Numbered from the stretch's first letter, positions 7,593 through 17,272 are shown. The stretch is DNA of 58,851 nt from Sphingopyxis sp. (GCA_016463225.1 JAEMRT010000021.1:1-58851); one strand, 5' to 3'. Numbers and translations: made by a program. Notes: generated by a model from the letters alone, not told the origin.

Positions 7593-8999
7593 ATGAAAAT
7601 GCTGGCGTCTTTGCTGTTGCCCACCCTGTTGGTCGCGGCGCCCGCGCTCGCCGCCGATCCGGCGCCACGCCCCGACCAGCTGGCATTTCGCGAGATTTAC
7701 AAGGAACTGGTCGAAACCAATACGACACTGTCATCGGGCAGCTGCACACTGGCCGCCGAACGCATGGCGACGCGATTGCGGGCGGCGGGGATTCCAGACA
7801 GCCAGCTCACCCTGTTCGCGACCCCCGAAAAACCGAAAGAGGGCGGGCTTGTCGCCGTCTATCCCGGCACGTCCAAGACCGCGAAACCGGTCCTGCTGAT
7901 CGCGCATATCGACGTCGTCGAGGCAAAGCGTGAGGACTGGGAGCGCGACCCGTTTGTGATGGTCGAGGAGAACGGCTATTTTTATGGCCGTGGCACCGCC
8001 GACGACAAGGCGCAGGCGGCGGTTTGGGTCGACATGCTGATCCGGTTCCAGCAGGCGGGGTATAAACCCAAACGCACGGTCAAGATGGCGCTGACCTGCG
8101 GCGAGGAAACCAACGGCGCGTTCAACGGCATCGAATGGCTGGCGGCGAACAAGCGCGGGCTGATCGACGCCGAATTTGCGCTCAATGAGGGCGGCGGCGG
8201 CGACAGCGACGGAAAAGGCAAGGTGCTGGGTCAGTCGGTGCAGGTCGGCGAAAAGACCTTCGCCAATTTCCGCCTCGAAACGCGCAACCCCGGCGGCCAC
8301 AGTTCGGCGCCGGTCCCCGACAACGCCATTTACCAGCTCGCGCGCGCGGTCACGCGGATCGAGGACTATAAATTCCCGGTCGAAATGACCGCCACGACGC
8401 GGCGCTTCTTTGCCGAAGCGGGCGCGGCGCGCGGCGATGCAACCGGCGCCGCAATGGTCGCGCTGGCCAAAAACAATGCCGACAAGGATGCCGAGGCGAT
8501 CGTCAACAAGGATCCGTTTCTGCACAGCAATTTGCGCACCACCTGCGTTGCAACGTTGCTCGACGGCGGCCATGCCGCCAACGCACTGCCGCAGCGCGCC
8601 GGCGCGAATATCAACTGCCGCATCTTCCCGGGGCACAGCATCGAATCGATCCGCGACGAACTGGCGAAGGTGATCGGCCACCCCGGCGTCACCATCACCC
8701 AGCTGCCCCCCAAACGCCCAGCCCCGCCCGCGCCGCCGCTCGATCCCAAGATCATCGGCCCGATGGAAAAGCTGGTCGCCAAATGCTGGCCGGGGCTGAA
8801 GGTCATCCCGTCGATGGCGAACGGCTATACCGACGCCACCTTTCTGGGCGCGGTCGGCATCCCGACCTATGGCATCCCCGGCATGTGGGGCGACCCCGAC
8901 GGCAATGGCGCGCACGGCCTGAACGAGCGGATGGAGGTCAAGTCGGTGTATGTCGGGCGCGACTATATGTTCGATCTGGTGAAGGCTTATGCCGGTTGA
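7593..8999 (+). CDS. Secreted M20/M25/M40-family metallopeptidase
   Basis: A 468-residue zinc peptidase with a cleavable signal peptide (MKMLASLLLP to about residue 22, ending PALAAD). Metal and catalytic landmarks appear in order: AHIDVV, GRGTADDKA, CGEETNG (catalytic Glu), NEGGGG, NPGGHSS, and near the end AHGLNE. The middle insertion is the usual dimerisation domain. It probably trims peptides or acylated amino acids in the periplasm. The ATG at 7593 follows GGGGAGAG at 7577-7584. The frame remains open far upstream, but that part overlaps the divergent acyltransferase gene and is not coding. Confidence 0.92.
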   Translation: MKMLASLLLPTLLVAAPALAADPAPRPDQLAFREIYKELVETNTTLSSGSCTLAAERMATRLRAAGIPDSQLTLFATPEKPKEGGLVAVYPGTSKTAKPVLLIAHIDVVEAKREDWERDPFVMVEENGYFYGRGTADDKAQAAVWVDMLIRFQQAGYKPKRTVKMALTCGEETNGAFNGIEWLAANKRGLIDAEFALNEGGGGDSDGKGKVLGQSVQVGEKTFANFRLETRNPGGHSSAPVPDNAIYQLARAVTRIEDYKFPVEMTATTRRFFAEAGAARGDATGAAMVALAKNNADKDAEAIVNKDPFLHSNLRTTCVATLLDGGHAANALPQRAGANINCRIFPGHSIESIRDELAKVIGHPGVTITQLPPKRPAPPAPPLDPKIIGPMEKLVAKCWPGLKVIPSMANGYTDATFLGAVGIPTYGIPGMWGDPDGNGAHGLNERMEVKSVYVGRDYMFDLVKAYAG

Positions 9000-9068
9000 A
9001 CCGATAATCGCCGGCGGCGCATCGCGGCCTTTGCCTTGAGGCGCTAGCCTTGCTATCGCGCCGCGACC

Positions 9069-11369
9069 ATGGCGAGCCCTCCCGACGATCCCGACAATCC
9101 AGAACCCGTCCCCGGCATGACCGACACGCCGTTCGGCAGCGCGCTGTCCGAACGCTATCTGGTCTATGCGCTGTCAACGATCACCGCGCGCTCGCTGCCC
9201 GATCTGCGCGACGGACTGAAGCCCGTCCACCGCCGCCTGCTGTGGGCGATGCGCGCGATGCGGCTCGATCCGTCGCAGGGTTACAAGAAATCGGCGCGCG
9301 TCGTCGGCGATGTCATCGGTAAATTCCACCCGCATGGCGATGTCGCGGTGTATGACGCGATGGTCCGCCTCGCGCAGGATTTCTCGCTCCGCTATCCGCT
9401 CGTCGACGGTCAGGGCAATTTCGGCAATATCGACGGCGACAACGCCGCCGCCTATCGTTACACCGAAGCACGGCTGACGCGCGTCGCCGTCGACCTGATG
9501 CAGGGCCTTGATGAGGGCACGGTCGATTTCAAGCCCACCTACAATGGTGAAGATGAAGAGCCCGAGATCATGCCGGGGCTGTTCCCGAACCTGCTCGCCA
9601 ATGGCGCAAGCGGGATCGCGGTCGGCATGGCGACGAACATCCCGCCGCACAACGCCGCCGAGGTGATCGGTGCCGCGCTGTTGCTGATCGAAAACCCGCA
9701 GGCCGAGCTGTCCGAGCTGCTCGAGCATGTCAAAGGGCCCGATTTCCCGACCGGCGGCATCGTCGTCGACAGCGCCGAGACGATCGCCCACGCCTATGCC
9801 ACCGGCCGCGGCGGTTTCCGCGTCCGCGCGCGTTTTTCGACCGGCAAGACCGACGGCGCGTGGGACGACAGCGGGATCGAGAAGCTGCCCGGCGGCACCT
9901 GGCAACTCGTCATCAGCGAGATTCCCTATGGCGTCGCCAAGGGCAAGCTGATCGAACAGATCGCGCAGCTGATCGCCGACAAGAAACTGCCGATCCTCGA
10001 GGATGTCCGCGACGAAAGCGCCGAGGATCTGCGCATCGTCATCGAACCCAAGAGCCGCAACGTCGACCCCGACATCCTGAAGGAAAGCCTGTACCGGCTC
10101 ACCGACCTTGAGAGCCGCTTCGCGCTCAACCTCAACGTCCTCGACGCGACGCGCACGCCCAAGGTGATGGGGCTGCACCAGCTGCTCACCGAATGGCTCC
10201 AGCATCAGATCGTCGTACTCGTCCGCCGCGCCCAGCACCGCATTGCCAAGATCGACGACCGGCTGGAGCTGGTCGCGGGCTATATCATCGCCTACCTCAA
10301 CCTCGACCGGATCATCGAAATCATCCGCACCGAGGACGAGCCGAAGCCCGTGATGATCGCCGAATTCATCCTGACCGACCGGCAGGCCGAAGCGATCCTG
10401 AACATGCGGCTGCGTAGCCTTCGCAAGCTTGAGGAAATGGAGCTGAAGCGCGAGCAGGCCGATCTGACCGCCGAGCGCGAGGAGTTGGTCAAGCTGGTCG
10501 AAAGCCCGCAGCGCCAGCGCACCCGGCTGCGCAAGGATCTGGAAAAACTGCGGACGGTTTACGGTCTCGACACGCTGCTCGGCGCCCGCCGCACGACGAT
10601 CGCCGAAGCCGCCCCGGCGCGCGACATTCCCCTCGACGCGATGATCGAAAAGGAGCCGGTGACGGTGATCCTGTCGAAACGCGGCTGGATCCGCGCCCAG
10701 CGCGGCCATGTCGCCGCCGACCAGTGGGCCGAATTCAAGTTCAAGGAAGGCGACGAGCTGCTGTTCGCCGCCCACGCCCAGACCACCGACAAGCTGCTGA
10801 TCGCCGCCAGCGACGGGCGTTTCTTCACCATCGGCGCCGACAAACTGCCGGGTGGGCGCGGGTTTGGCGAGCCGCTGCGGCTGATGGTCGACATCGATCC
10901 CGACGCGAAGATCGTCGCGATGATCCCGGCGCACGTTGACGGCCGCCTGCTGCTCGCCTCGTCGAGCGGCCATGGCTTTATCGCCCAGATGGCCGAGGTC
11001 GTCGCCGAAACGCGCAAGGGCCGCAACGTCGTCAACCTCAAGACCGGCGCGCAGCTTGCGATCGTTCGCCCAATCGCCGCCAGCGACGACAGCGTCGCGG
11101 TGGTCGGCGAAAATCGCAAGCTGGTCGTGTTCCCTATCAACGAAGTGCCGGTGATGGCACGCGGCCAGGGGGTGATGCTGCAACGCTACCGCGACGGCGG
11201 CCTGTCCGATGCAGTGAGCTTCGTCTTTGCCGAAGGGCTGAGCTGGGCGATGGGTGGCGACACCGGCCGGACGCGGACCGAGACCGACCTTGTCCCCTGG
11301 CGCGTCGCGCGCGGCGCCGCGGGGCGGATGCCGCCGACCGGTTTCCCGCGGAACAATCGCTTCGGCTGA
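9069..11369 (+). CDS. parC: DNA topoisomerase IV subunit A
   Basis: A 766-residue type IIA topoisomerase A subunit, which with ParE decatenates daughter chromosomes. The winged-helix core, catalytic RYTEARL with Tyr131, [15 protein letters not shown] context, and the coiled-coil/tower region are intact. A C-terminal beta-pinwheel of about 250 residues follows and lacks a GyrA box (QRRGG), which supports ParC over GyrA. At the quinolone-contact position (E. coli Ser80) this protein has Val92 in [10 protein letters not shown], while the acidic partner is kept as Asp96. A second ATG at codon 17 (MTDTPFG) could be the true start. Confidence 0.95.
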   Translation: MASPPDDPDNPEPVPGMTDTPFGSALSERYLVYALSTITARSLPDLRDGLKPVHRRLLWAMRAMRLDPSQGYKKSARVVGDVIGKFHPHGDVAVYDAMVRLAQDFSLRYPLVDGQGNFGNIDGDNAAAYRYTEARLTRVAVDLMQGLDEGTVDFKPTYNGEDEEPEIMPGLFPNLLANGASGIAVGMATNIPPHNAAEVIGAALLLIENPQAELSELLEHVKGPDFPTGGIVVDSAETIAHAYATGRGGFRVRARFSTGKTDGAWDDSGIEKLPGGTWQLVISEIPYGVAKGKLIEQIAQLIADKKLPILEDVRDESAEDLRIVIEPKSRNVDPDILKESLYRLTDLESRFALNLNVLDATRTPKVMGLHQLLTEWLQHQIVVLVRRAQHRIAKIDDRLELVAGYIIAYLNLDRIIEIIRTEDEPKPVMIAEFILTDRQAEAILNMRLRSLRKLEEMELKREQADLTAEREELVKLVESPQRQRTRLRKDLEKLRTVYGLDTLLGARRTTIAEAAPARDIPLDAMIEKEPVTVILSKRGWIRAQRGHVAADQWAEFKFKEGDELLFAAHAQTTDKLLIAASDGRFFTIGADKLPGGRGFGEPLRLMVDIDPDAKIVAMIPAHVDGRLLLASSSGHGFIAQMAEVVAETRKGRNVVNLKTGAQLAIVRPIAASDDSVAVVGENRKLVVFPINEVPVMARGQGVMLQRYRDGGLSDAVSFVFAEGLSWAMGGDTGRTRTETDLVPWRVARGAAGRMPPTGFPRNNRFG

Positions 11370-11428
11370 GCGTATTTTCGTGTTGCCGTAAATAGCTTCT
11401 TTACTCTCCCCCCATTAGGTGATGACCA

Positions 11429-13141
11429 ATGGGGAAAGGTCGCACAAAACCCGCTGTTATGCCTATTGATAGAACCGGCGAAGACCGGCCCTTGTTGTTC
11501 GTCGGCTGGATCGACGCGCTCCCCGTGCCTGCGGCGCTGATCCGTCCGCTCGCGCGCGGTAATTTTCGCCTGCACGCCAGCAACGCCGCTTTTGATCGGC
11601 TGAACCTGTCGCCGGCAGGCGCCGACGCGCCGATTGCCTTGCTGCGCGCGATCGAACGCGCCGCGCAGCATCCCGACGACACCCAGGAATTTTCGTGCCA
11701 GCTGGGCGACGGCGTCGCCGCACGCGATCTGCGCGGGTCGATCGGGCCGCTGCCCACCGAATCGGGCGACGAGAGCCTGTTCCTGCTGACGCTGATCGAC
11801 CGCACCCAGGAAATGATGACCGAGCGCAATCTGCGCCGCGAGCTGGTATCGGACAGCCTGACCGGCCTGCCCAACCGCGCCGGGTTCGAAGAAATGGTCG
11901 AACAGCGCGGCGTCACCGACGGGGTCGGGGCCGATCACGCGATCCTGCTGCTCGACCTCGCGCGTTTCAGCCGCATCAATGAACATATCGGGCCGATGGC
12001 GGGCGACGAGCTGATCATCACCGTCGCAAGGCGCTTGAAATCGTCCTTGCGCAGCGGCGACATATTGGCGCGCACCGGCGGCGACGAGTTCGCCATTTCG
12101 ACGCGCGTCGCCGGCGGGCGCGCCGATGTGCGCGAGATGGCGCGGCGGATTCGCGGCTGTTTCGACCATCCTTTCCGGATCGGCGAGCTGAAGGTCAGCG
12201 TCGACTGTGCGCTCGGCTGCGCGATCCAGCCCGCCGTCGACAGCGATGTCGCCGATCAGATCCGCCATGCCCAGATCGCGCTGAAACGCGCCAAGCAGAC
12301 CGATCGCATCGAGATCTACGAACCCGAAACGGCGATGCTGTCAGACAATCGCTTCGGGCTCGAAACCGAACTGCGCAACGCGATCGAGGAAGACCGGCTC
12401 CACCTCGCGTTCCAGCCCCTGATCGAGCTCGCCACCGGCAAGGTCGCCGGGTTCGAGGCGCTCGCGCGCTGGGACAAGCAGAATGGCCATTCGATTTCGC
12501 CCAGCGAATTCATCCCGATCGCCGAAGATTCGGGCCTGATCGTGCCGCTCGGCCAATGGGCGATCGGCAAGGCCGCGGAGGTGCTCGCCGACTGGGACAA
12601 GGCGAATGGCGGCAAGATCGTCGATTGCTATTTTTCGGTCAATGTGTCGGCGATCCAGCTGCTGCGCGACGATGTCGCCGCGGTGGTGCGCCAGGCGCTC
12701 GACACCCACAAAATCGGCGGCGAACGGCTGATGATCGAACTCACCGAAAGCGCGATCATCGGCGACCCCGACTTGGCGCTGTCGGTGCTCAGCGAACTGA
12801 AGGCGCTCGACGCCCGCGTCGCGATGGACGATTTCGGCACCGGCTATTCGAACCTCGCCTATCTTCAGCGCCTGCCGCTCGACGTGCTCAAGATCGACCG
12901 CAGCTTTGTCGAACATATGGTCGACGACCGCGACAAGGTGGCGATCGTCCGCACCATCCAGAGCCTCGCTGAAGTGCTGGGGATGAAGACGACCGCCGAA
13001 GGCGTCGAGACCGCCGATCAGGCGCGGCTGCTGTCGGCGCTCGGCTGCGATTTCGGGCAGGGCTATTTGTTCGCGCGGCCGCTGGAAGGCGCCGCCGCGC
13101 TCGATTTCTGGCGTCAGTCGCTGGTGAGCCCGATCTTCTGA
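11429..13141 (+). CDS. GGDEF-EAL protein (diguanylate cyclase/c-di-GMP phosphodiesterase)
   Basis: A 570-residue soluble protein. An N-terminal PAS-like region of about 130 residues is followed by a GGDEF domain (DSLTGLPNR, then RTGGDEFAI near residue 217) and an EAL domain (FEALARW near 343, later DDFGTGYSNL). The GGDEF core is intact, and an RSGD inhibitory site lies five residues before it, so product-inhibited cyclase activity is possible. The EAL motifs also look complete, so the net activity cannot be called. AGGTGATGA ahead of the ATG serves as ribosome binding site. The 3' end overlaps the convergent CCA transferase gene by 28 bases. Confidence 0.93.
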   Translation: MGKGRTKPAVMPIDRTGEDRPLLFVGWIDALPVPAALIRPLARGNFRLHASNAAFDRLNLSPAGADAPIALLRAIERAAQHPDDTQEFSCQLGDGVAARDLRGSIGPLPTESGDESLFLLTLIDRTQEMMTERNLRRELVSDSLTGLPNRAGFEEMVEQRGVTDGVGADHAILLLDLARFSRINEHIGPMAGDELIITVARRLKSSLRSGDILARTGGDEFAISTRVAGGRADVREMARRIRGCFDHPFRIGELKVSVDCALGCAIQPAVDSDVADQIRHAQIALKRAKQTDRIEIYEPETAMLSDNRFGLETELRNAIEEDRLHLAFQPLIELATGKVAGFEALARWDKQNGHSISPSEFIPIAEDSGLIVPLGQWAIGKAAEVLADWDKANGGKIVDCYFSVNVSAIQLLRDDVAAVVRQALDTHKIGGERLMIELTESAIIGDPDLALSVLSELKALDARVAMDDFGTGYSNLAYLQRLPLDVLKIDRSFVEHMVDDRDKVAIVRTIQSLAEVLGMKTTAEGVETADQARLLSALGCDFGQGYLFARPLEGAAALDFWRQSLVSPIF

Positions 13142-14310
13142 TCGACCAGTTCGGCGACACGATCGGCGCCGGGGAAATTCTCGGCGACCCACGCCGCTTC
13201 CACGCTCTTCAGGATGCGCGCGACCTCTGGCCCCACCGCAATCCCGCGCGCGACGATGTCGCCGCCTTTGACCGGCAGCTGCGGCACCTCCCAGTCCGCC
13301 AGATCGCGCACCGCGGCGGCGTCCCCCGCGATCAGATGCACGTCGCGTGCTGCCTCGACCCCGATCGCATGCGCGAGCTGCCGGATCGGCCGCGCGATAT
13401 CGCCGCGATGACTGGCCACGGCGCCCAGATATTTGCGCTGCCGCGTCGATAGCCGCAGCCGGCTCGCCACCTGTTCGGCGATGGCGCGATCGGCGGGCAG
13501 CAGCGCCGCCAGCCGGCGGTGCGCCGCAATATCGGCACCCGTCGCAACCTCATTGGCGAGCAAGCGATCGAGCGTTGCGGTAAAATCCGGATCGAGCTCG
13601 GGCAGCACCACTGCAAACATGCCGTCGGCCGCCATCTGGCCGACGATTGCGCGTGGATCGGGAAGCGCCAAAATCTTGGTCAGCTCGTCGGCGATGCGTT
13701 CGCGCGACAGGCTTTTGAGCGACTGGCGCGCGGTGATCACGACGGCATGGCTGTCCACATCGAGTTCCCCGCGACCGAAGCGTGCCGCGAAGCGATAGAA
13801 GCGCAGGATGCGCAGATGATCTTCGGCGATCCGGGTCGCCGCGTCGCCAATAAAGCGCACGCACCCGGCGTGCAGATCGTCAATGCCGCCGAAATAATCG
13901 TCGACCGCCCCCGTTTCCGGGTCGGCGTAGAGCGCGTTGATTGTGAAATCGCGCCGCGCCGCGTCGTCGCGCCACTCGCGGGCAAAGGCGATCGTCGCCC
14001 GGCGCCCGTCGGTTTCGACGTCGTGGCGCAGCGTCGTGATCTCGTGATGATCGCCGCTGGCGACCGCGGTGACCGTGCCATGCGCGATGCCGGTCGGGAT
14101 GACCTTGACGTCCGTCGCTTCGAGCCGCCGCGTCACCTCCTGCGGCAACAGCGGTGTCGCCAAGTCGATGTCGGTGACCGGCAGCCCCAGCAGCGTGTCG
14201 CGCACCGCGCCGCCGACGATCTTCACCGCCCCGCCATCGGCGCTCAGCGCGGCGACGATCCGTCGTAGCCCCGGCCGCACGCGCCATTCGGCATCGGGCA
14301 GGACCGTCAC
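13114..14310 (-). CDS. cca: CCA tRNA nucleotidyltransferase
   Basis: A 398-residue class II nucleotidyltransferase that adds or repairs the 3' CCA of tRNA. The head domain shows GGAVRDTLLG and DIDLATPLLP (DxD metal ligands), followed by RRDFTINALYAD and EDHLRILRFYRFAARFG, all diagnostic of the poly(A)/CCA polymerase head. Poly(A) polymerase I cannot be excluded on motifs alone, but the compact length and alphaproteobacterial origin favour CCA addition. I chose GTG at 14310 because it overlaps the Nudix stop codon (GTGA), continuing a chain of coupled genes; the frame extends 27 codons further inside the Nudix gene. Confidence 0.9.
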   Translation of the reverse strand: MTVLPDAEWRVRPGLRRIVAALSADGGAVKIVGGAVRDTLLGLPVTDIDLATPLLPQEVTRRLEATDVKVIPTGIAHGTVTAVASGDHHEITTLRHDVETDGRRATIAFAREWRDDAARRDFTINALYADPETGAVDDYFGGIDDLHAGCVRFIGDAATRIAEDHLRILRFYRFAARFGRGELDVDSHAVVITARQSLKSLSRERIADELTKILALPDPRAIVGQMAADGMFAVVLPELDPDFTATLDRLLANEVATGADIAAHRRLAALLPADRAIAEQVASRLRLSTRQRKYLGAVASHRGDIARPIRQLAHAIGVEAARDVHLIAGDAAAVRDLADWEVPQLPVKGGDIVARGIAVGPEVARILKSVEAAWVAENFPGADRVAELVDQKIGLTSD

Positions 14311-14891
14311 CGGTGCCAGCCCGCCGGCATCCGCCGCGCCAGATTGATGATAATCCCCGCCGTCACGCCCCAGATCCGCCGTCCCTGCCATTCCATGTCA
14401 TAATAATGCCGGTCCTGACCCTGCCAATGGGCTTGCTGGCGCGCATAATTGGCGGGATCGAACAATATGTCGAGCGGCACTTCGAACCAGTCCTCGACCT
14501 CCTCAGGATTGGGATCGAGCGGCAGGTCGGGCGGGATGACACCCAGCACCGGGGTAATCCGGTAGCCGCTGCCCGACCGATAGGGTTCGGTAACCCCCGC
14601 CACCGTCACATCGCGGGGGCTGAGGCCGATCTCTTCCTCGGCCTCGCGCAGCGCGGCGTCGATCGCGTCGCGGTCGTCGGGATCGATCTTGCCGCCCGGA
14701 AAGGCAACCTGCCCCGCATGGCTGCGCAGCCATTGCGGCCGCTGCGTCAGGATGACGCCGGGATCGGGGCGGTCGGTAAAGGCGATCAGCACCGCGGCAT
14801 CGCGCAGCGTCGGCGTACCCAGATACGCCTCATCCTCACCCGCATCAGGCAGCAGATTGTCGAGCGCGGTGCGCAGCTTCGCCGACAGCAT
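14307..14891 (-). CDS. Nudix hydrolase, CoA pyrophosphatase type (NudL-like)
   Basis: A 194-residue Nudix enzyme. The CoA-pyrophosphatase signature precedes the Nudix box: RSHAGQVAFPGGKID, then LREAEEEIGL. The substrate is probably CoA or an oxidised or acylated CoA, cut to 4'-phosphopantetheine and 3',5'-ADP. It lies between a DUF1285 gene and the CCA transferase gene, overlapping each by 1 to 4 bases, so all three should be translated from one message. This DUF1285-Nudix-cca order is one I associate with alphaproteobacteria, though I could not check it. Confidence 0.9.
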   Translation of the reverse strand: MLSAKLRTALDNLLPDAGEDEAYLGTPTLRDAAVLIAFTDRPDPGVILTQRPQWLRSHAGQVAFPGGKIDPDDRDAIDAALREAEEEIGLSPRDVTVAGVTEPYRSGSGYRITPVLGVIPPDLPLDPNPEEVEDWFEVPLDILFDPANYARQQAHWQGQDRHYYDMEWQGRRIWGVTAGIIINLARRMPAGWHR

Positions 14892-15475
14892 CAGCGATCG
14901 ACCAAGGGAAAATGCGCGCCGTTCGACCAGATGGCTGGCGGATCACCCTCGCCGGCGAGCGCCATCTCGACAATCTCATAATAGAGCGCGCGATCGATCC
15001 GCGCCTCAAGCCCGTTGCCGATGGCGCCGCGGACATGCAACCGCGGGTCGGGATGGTCCAGGTCGCCGCCAAAGCGCAGCGGATGATCGGGTCCGGCCAT
15101 GACCAGATCGTCGGTATCGAGACGGAAGACCAGCCGCCGCGCCGCGCCTTCACCCTCGCTCTTCATCTCGACCGCGCGAAACGGGGTGTCCTCGACCGCG
15201 ATGCTCAGCCGTTCGGCGGGGGTGACGAGGACGTGGCTGCCATCGGCTTCGCGGCGCAGGATTGTCGAGAACAGCTTAACCATCGCGGGCCGGTTGATCC
15301 GCCCTCCCTCATGATACCAGCTGCCGTCGGCGCGGATTTCCATGAAGCTTTCGCCGCTGCGCTCGGGATGCCATTGCTCGACCGGCGGCAATTTGCGCGC
15401 CGCGAGCAGCTCGGCGGCTTCGGTGAGCGAGAGTTGCGCGAAGTCCTTGGGAAGCGAAGGCGCGGGGGTGACCAT
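14891..15475 (-). CDS. DUF1285 protein
   Basis: A 194-residue cytoplasmic protein matching DUF1285: PPVEQWHPERSG near the N-terminus, SWYHEGGRINRPAMVKLFSTILRR in pieces, and a C-terminal beta domain with LVMAGPDHPLRF. Known structures of the family show a two-domain fold of unknown function. It is the first gene of the DUF1285-Nudix-cca operon, with its stop sharing a base with the Nudix start. No catalytic motif is evident to me. Confidence 0.85.
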   Translation of the reverse strand: MVTPAPSLPKDFAQLSLTEAAELLAARKLPPVEQWHPERSGESFMEIRADGSWYHEGGRINRPAMVKLFSTILRREADGSHVLVTPAERLSIAVEDTPFRAVEMKSEGEGAARRLVFRLDTDDLVMAGPDHPLRFGGDLDHPDPRLHVRGAIGNGLEARIDRALYYEIVEMALAGEGDPPAIWSNGAHFPLVDR

Positions 15476-15541
15476 ACCTCCGACATAGGGGGACGGGCGG
15501 TGGGTGCAAGGGCGAGCATCACCGTCGCCCCCGCGAAGACT

Positions 15542-16045
15542 TTAACGCGGCCCGATCATTCCCGCGCCGTTCGGCAACCCATGCCCGTTCACCGCGCGCG
15601 CCAGCAAGCGGTGCTTTTCATACGGCCCCGGCAAATCCCACGCCGCCGTCGCATCGGCGTCAAACCCGAAGAAGCGTCCATAATATTCGGGATCGCCGAT
15701 CATCATCAGCGCGCCGTCAGCGTCGGCTTCCGCCGCATCCAGCATATGCGCCATCAGCACCCGGCCATGCCCACCGCGCTGGAGTTCAGGGCGCACCGCG
15801 ACCGGGCCGACCATCACCAGCGGCGTCGCTGTGCCATTAACGGCGCGATGTGCGACCGGCCAGCACTGGATCGTGCCGATCAACGCGCCATCATCGACCA
15901 GCGCAAAGCTGAGAGCCGGCACCGCATCCGCGCCGACGCGGATGCGGTAGGCGGTGCGTCCAAAGCGATCGCTCCCGAAAGCGGCGTCGAGGAGATCCTC
16001 GACCGCCTGCGGTTCGATGTCCGACAATGGAAGTAACTCGACCAA
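15542..16045 (-). CDS. GNAT-family N-acetyltransferase (YhbS-like)
   Basis: A 167-residue GNAT enzyme. The acetyl-CoA loop is VRPELQRGGHGRVLM (the R/QxxGxG/A equivalent, RGGHGR), preceded by VGPVAVRPE and followed by a C-terminal YYGRFFGFDAD segment typical of YhbS-like proteins. The substrate is unknown. It is transcribed divergently from the FolB-like gene with 89 bases between the start codons. Confidence 0.86.
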   Translation of the reverse strand: MVELLPLSDIEPQAVEDLLDAAFGSDRFGRTAYRIRVGADAVPALSFALVDDGALIGTIQCWPVAHRAVNGTATPLVMVGPVAVRPELQRGGHGRVLMAHMLDAAEADADGALMMIGDPEYYGRFFGFDADATAAWDLPGPYEKHRLLARAVNGHGLPNGAGMIGPR

Positions 16046-16134
16046 CGCGCGCCCTTTCGCTAATGCGGCGGCGCTTTAGGGGTGCGGCGCGGCGATGCAA
16101 AGCCGAATGTCGCCCGCGTTCGACAGGATTTCTT

Positions 16135-16506
16135 GTGACCGATACATTGTGGCTGGAGGTGGACGGGCTGATCGCCCAGGTGCTGACCGGCATTTATTCC
16201 GAAGAAACCCATCTGCCGCAGCCGCTGCGCATCGCAGTGCGGGCGCGACTGAGCATGGCCGGTCACTATGATCCGACCACCCCGCTCAGCGCGTCCAAAA
16301 ACTACATGCATCTGAAATTCGCGGCGACCGAGGGCATCCCCAAGGATGTTCATTTCGTGCTGATCGAAAGCGTCGCCGATCATATCATCGACACCCTGTT
16401 CCTGCAGGATGACAAGGTCGAGGAGGTCGAGGTGAAGATCGTCAAGCTCGCGATCGCCGAGGACGGCGAAGAGATCGGCATCACCATGCGGCGCATCCGC
16501 CAATGA
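16135..16506 (+). CDS. Dihydroneopterin aldolase-family protein (FolB-like)
   Basis: A 123-residue protein of the tunnelling-fold FolB/FolX family, which cleaves or epimerises dihydroneopterin derivatives in folate or tetrahydromonapterin synthesis. The substrate-anchoring Glu (GIYSEETH), an active-site Tyr (KNYMHLKF) and a late Lys (VEVKIVKLAI) are in the expected order. I chose GTG at 16135, which follows an AGGA at about 16126; the upstream frame is low-complexity Arg-rich shadow. Its stop overlaps the start of a pteridine-reductase-like SDR by 4 bases, which supports a pterin role. The exact reaction (FolB or FolX) is not decidable here. Confidence 0.78.
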   Translation: MTDTLWLEVDGLIAQVLTGIYSEETHLPQPLRIAVRARLSMAGHYDPTTPLSASKNYMHLKFAATEGIPKDVHFVLIESVADHIIDTLFLQDDKVEEVEVKIVKLAIAEDGEEIGITMRRIRQ

Positions 16507-17264
16507 CGCAAAAGCTGGCGTTGGTCACGGGCGGGCTCCACCGCGTCGGCGCCGCCATTTCGGCGCGGCTGGCGCGCGAAGGCTATGCGCTGGCGATTCA
16601 CAAGCGGAGCCCGGGCGACGCCGATCCGGTGCTCGCCGACGCGCTCGCCGAAACCGACGCGATCAGTCACCGCTTCGCCGCCGACCTGTCCGACCCCGCT
16701 GCGGTCGATGCCTTGATCCCCGCGGTGCTGGAGAAATTCGGCCGCGCGCCCGATCTGCTGGTCAACAACGCCGCGCTGTTCGACGAGGGCGAATGGAGCG
16801 ACGTGTCGGCGGTCGCGCTCGCGGAAATGATGCAGGTCAATCATCATGCGCCGGTCATGCTCGCGAAAGCGCTCGTCGCGGCCAGTGAAGGCACGCGCCC
16901 GGCGATTATCAACATTGTCGACCAGCGCGTCGTGCAGCCCGTCCCCGATCAGCTCGCGTACAGCCTCTCGAAATCGGCGCTGTGGCAGGCGACTGCGACA
17001 TTGGCGGTGGCGTTCGGAAACCGCGCGCGGGTCAATGCCGTCGCGCCGGGGCTGACGCTGGCTACGGAGGATTATACGGCGGCGCAGGTCGAGCGGCTCG
17101 CGGGGCGGATGCCGCTGGGTGCGCTACCGACGCCGGAACAGATCGCCGATGCGGTCGTCTATCTCGCGCGCGCCGAAGCGGTGACCGGACAGACGATCTT
17201 TGTCGACGGCGGCGCCCATCTGGCGCCGATGGGGCGCGATTTTGTGGCGCTGGAAACAGACTAA
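16503..17264 (+). CDS. Pteridine-reductase-like SDR oxidoreductase (FolM/PTR1 type)
   Basis: A 253-residue short-chain dehydrogenase. The cofactor loop is TGGLHRVGAAI: an Arg replaces the usual Gly of TGxxxGxG, the mark of pteridine reductases (TGxxxRxG), and implies NADPH. NNAA and the catalytic YSLSK follow. It probably reduces a dihydropterin such as dihydromonapterin. Coupling to the FolB-like gene by an ATGA overlap backs this. A perfect 18-base palindrome lies 8 bases after its stop. Confidence 0.78.
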   Translation: MTQKLALVTGGLHRVGAAISARLAREGYALAIHKRSPGDADPVLADALAETDAISHRFAADLSDPAAVDALIPAVLEKFGRAPDLLVNNAALFDEGEWSDVSAVALAEMMQVNHHAPVMLAKALVAASEGTRPAIINIVDQRVVQPVPDQLAYSLSKSALWQATATLAVAFGNRARVNAVAPGLTLATEDYTAAQVERLAGRMPLGALPTPEQIADAVVYLARAEAVTGQTIFVDGGAHLAPMGRDFVALETD

Positions 17265-17272
17265 CCGTTGCC

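Noticed and set aside
9174..11183. A 669-codon open frame on the minus strand opposite parC
   Set aside because: It is a GC-rich antisense shadow with Asp/Arg/His-rich composition and no domain; parC on the other strand is complete with all motifs.
12341..13192. A 283-codon minus-strand frame inside the GGDEF-EAL gene
   Set aside because: Antisense shadow without recognisable domain.
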